From assembly GCA_024277285.1 (NCBI GenBank), contig JAJRVM010000183.1:1-6798 (forward strand): a stretch of DNA of 6,798 nucleotides, in the 5' to 3' direction. The DNA is from Planctomycetota bacterium. Its GTDB lineage: Bacteria > Planctomycetota > Planctomycetia > Pirellulales > Pirellulaceae. Made by a program: the position numbers and the translations under genes. The notes beneath the pieces are model-generated. The model ran no database searches. It was not told where the DNA came from and saw only the letters and a program-made list of their open reading frames with translations. Of this stretch, positions 5,945 to 6,798 are shown one piece after another; position 1 is the first letter of the stretch; every line of letters begins with the position of its first letter.

Positions 5945-6235
5945 ATGTATGTGCTAGTGACCTATGACGTCAGCACGAAGACTCCGGCCGGGCGAAAGCG
6001 ATTGCGAAAGGTAGCCAAAACGTGCCTCGATTTTGGGCAGCGCGTTCAGAATTCGGTGTTCGAATTGCTGGTCGATTATTCTGAGTGGACTACATGTAAA
6101 CAGCGGCTCATCGACCTAATCGATCCCGAAGAAGACAGTCTTCGGTTCTACTACCTGGGTAAGAACTGGAAACGCAAGGTCGAGCATGTGGGCGCGAAAC
6201 CGTCGATTGACTTGGACGGGCCGTTGATTGCGTAG
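5945..6235 (+). CDS. cas2: Cas2, structural partner of Cas1 in spacer integration
   Basis: Cas2 dimers bridge two Cas1 dimers and hold the prespacer. The protein is 96 residues, normal for the family. It has a ferredoxin-like fold: the first strand [10 protein letters not shown] carries the conserved Asp (D8). Next come a helix ([17 protein letters not shown]), the segment [13 protein letters not shown] typical of Cas2, and the strand [12 protein letters not shown] at 5934-5936, 8 bases before the ATG, is an adequate ribosome site. It lies 21 bases after cas1 and ends in TAG (6233-6235), right before the CRISPR leader, which is the standard I-C layout. A C-terminal stretch ([13 protein letters not shown]) is also common in I-C Cas2. 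It appears intact. Confidence 0.96.
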   Translation: MYVLVTYDVSTKTPAGRKRLRKVAKTCLDFGQRVQNSVFELLVDYSEWTTCKQRLIDLIDPEEDSLRFYYLGKNWKRKVEHVGAKPSIDLDGPLIA

Positions 6236-6420
6236 AACGAGCCCGCGAACGGCCAGCGCGCGGAAATCTACCGCGAGGTTCGCGGACGTCAGAACCATCT
6301 GTGGCCAAAGTACTTATGACCGAAGCCGTCGGCACGGCAACTGTGAGGCTACCGTCGTGAGCAACGATCGCGGATACGCTGTGCTATCTCCAGGATCTGA
6401 AACAAGTTACACTGCCCGCT
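6236..6420 (+). promoter_or_regulatory. CRISPR leader
   Basis: The 185 bases between cas2 and the first repeat form the leader, where new spacers enter and where the pre-crRNA promoter is expected. Orientation follows from its place after cas2 and from the repeats ending in ATTGAAAC on the + strand. It holds an inverted repeat near its cas2 end (6243-6285). I could not find a convincing -35/-10 pair; TACACT at 6408-6413 might be a -10 but lacks a -35 partner at the right distance. Frames running across this stretch are not credible genes. Confidence 0.75.
6243..6285 (+). repeat. Inverted repeat in the leader just after cas2
   Basis: CCGCGAAC (6243-6250) and GTTCGCGG (6278-6285) are exact complements, 27 bases apart. 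From memory, GCGAAC...GTTCGC pairs at this place recur downstream of cas2 in other I-C loci. It could be a binding site for an adaptation factor or an RNA hairpin at the cas2 mRNA end. Confidence 0.6.
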
Positions 6421-6798
6421 ATCGCCTCCGCACACGCGGGGGCGCGGATTGAAACCTCGCAAGCTGACTGGAATCACTGCGTACTGGGGCATCGCCTCCG
6501 CACACGCGGGGGCGCGGATTGAAACACCGTGCGCGAAACTATACTCTCGCACGCGTTGAGATCGCCTCCGCACACGCGGGGGCGCGGATTGAAACCTGCA
6601 AGATCCGGCTGGCACCGGGCAAACTCTAATCGCCTCCGCACACGCGGGGGCGCGGATTGAAACTCGCATCGCTCATTGTGTTGCCCTTAGTTTGGCATCG
6701 CCTCCGCACACGCGGGGGCGCGGATGGAAACTTGCATCGCTCATTGTGTTGCGCTTAGTTTGGCATCGCCTCCGCACACGCGGGGGCGCTGATTGAAA
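6421..6798 (+). CRISPR. Type I-C CRISPR array, leader-proximal part (6 repeats, 5 spacers)
   Basis: Repeats are 35 nt, at 6421-6455, 6491-6525, 6561-6595, 6629-6663, 6697-6731 and 6765-6798; the last is cut by the window end after 34 nt. Each reads AT, then CGCCTCCGC, loop ACAC, GCGGGGGCG, then CGGATTGAAAC. The two arms form a 9-bp stem with one U-G wobble. The 11 nt after the stem equal the 5' handle expected when Cas5c cuts at the stem base. Spacers are 35, 35, 33, 33 and 33 nt (6456-6490, 6526-6560, 6596-6628, 6664-6696, 6732-6764). Repeats 1-4 are identical; repeat 5 has T to G at 6726 and repeat 6 has G to T at 6790. Spacers 4 and 5 are near-identical. The ATTGAAAC end and the adjacent cas2 set the transcription direction as +. 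The array continues beyond the window. Confidence 0.98.
6664..6764 (+). repeat. Near-identical consecutive spacers 4 and 5 (duplicated repeat-spacer unit)
   Basis: Spacer 4 (6664-6696) and spacer 5 (6732-6764) are both 33 nt and differ at only two positions: C/T at spacer position 2 and C/G at position 22. The repeats around them also carry single changes. This points to duplication of one repeat-spacer unit followed by drift, or to capture of the same site from two related invaders. Confidence 0.85.

Noticed and set aside
6228..6452. Plus-strand frame over the leader into the first repeat
   Set aside because: It overlaps the cas2 end, has no family resemblance and ends within the array.
6349..6669. 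Minus-strand frame through leader and array with a recurring VSIRAPACAEA-like peptide
   Set aside because: The repeated peptide is just the translated CRISPR repeat, a well-known artefact of array annotation.

Overview
The window is most of a subtype I-C CRISPR-Cas locus, reading left to right on the + strand. The order is the 3' part of cas5c, cas8c (with an internal cas11c start), cas7c, cas4, cas1, cas2, a leader and the first six repeats of a CRISPR array. The helicase-nuclease gene cas3 and the 5' end of cas5c are expected upstream of base 1. The repeat fits I-C: a 9-bp stem, a 4-nt loop and an 11-nt 3' part ending in ATTGAAAC. I infer a GC-rich bacterium, most likely a planctomycete (Pirellula/Rhodopirellula-like). 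The reason is two small genes inside the operon that look, from memory, like families frequent in that phylum. No marker gene is present to prove this.

Interference block (1-3047). The cas5c tail overlaps the cas8c start in ATGA (404-407), with a strong Shine-Dalgarno site in the end of cas5c. cas8c runs in a single frame to 2155 but is broken at codon 81 by an in-frame TAG (644-646), where the family usually has Trp or another large residue. Near its 3' end is a strong internal ribosome site (AAGGAG, 1763-1768) followed by an in-frame ATG (1775). That is the arrangement expected for the separate small subunit Cas11c. cas7c follows after 7 bases and looks intact.

Irregular block (3048-3935). 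In canonical I-C operons cas4 follows cas7 directly. Here about 16-23 codons of a decayed cas4 start lie just after cas7c (3060-3128), and then the homology stops. Next comes a divergent gene pair: a small minus-strand gene (3350-3111) and a plus-strand mini kinase-like gene (3349-3843). Their start codons overlap. Only after these does a complete cas4 begin (3936). The remnant and the intact cas4 differ mostly at synonymous positions, so two diverged cas4 lineages appear to have met here. I infer replacement of the adaptation end of the locus, or insertion of the gene pair during such an exchange.

Adaptation block and array (3936-6798). cas4, cas1 and cas2 all look intact and carry the expected catalytic or metal-binding residues. 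A gap of about 250 bases with two hairpins separates cas4 from cas1. The leader (6236-6420) carries an inverted repeat. The array has 35-nt repeats and 33- or 35-nt spacers. Spacers 4 and 5 are near-identical, and repeats 5 and 6 each carry one substitution.

Overall, Cas4-Cas1-Cas2 should acquire spacers. Cas5c should cut the transcript and cap the crRNA. Cas7c, Cas8c and Cas11c should form Cascade, which recruits Cas3. If the amber codon is real, adaptation and crRNA processing could persist while target recognition through Cas8c is lost.
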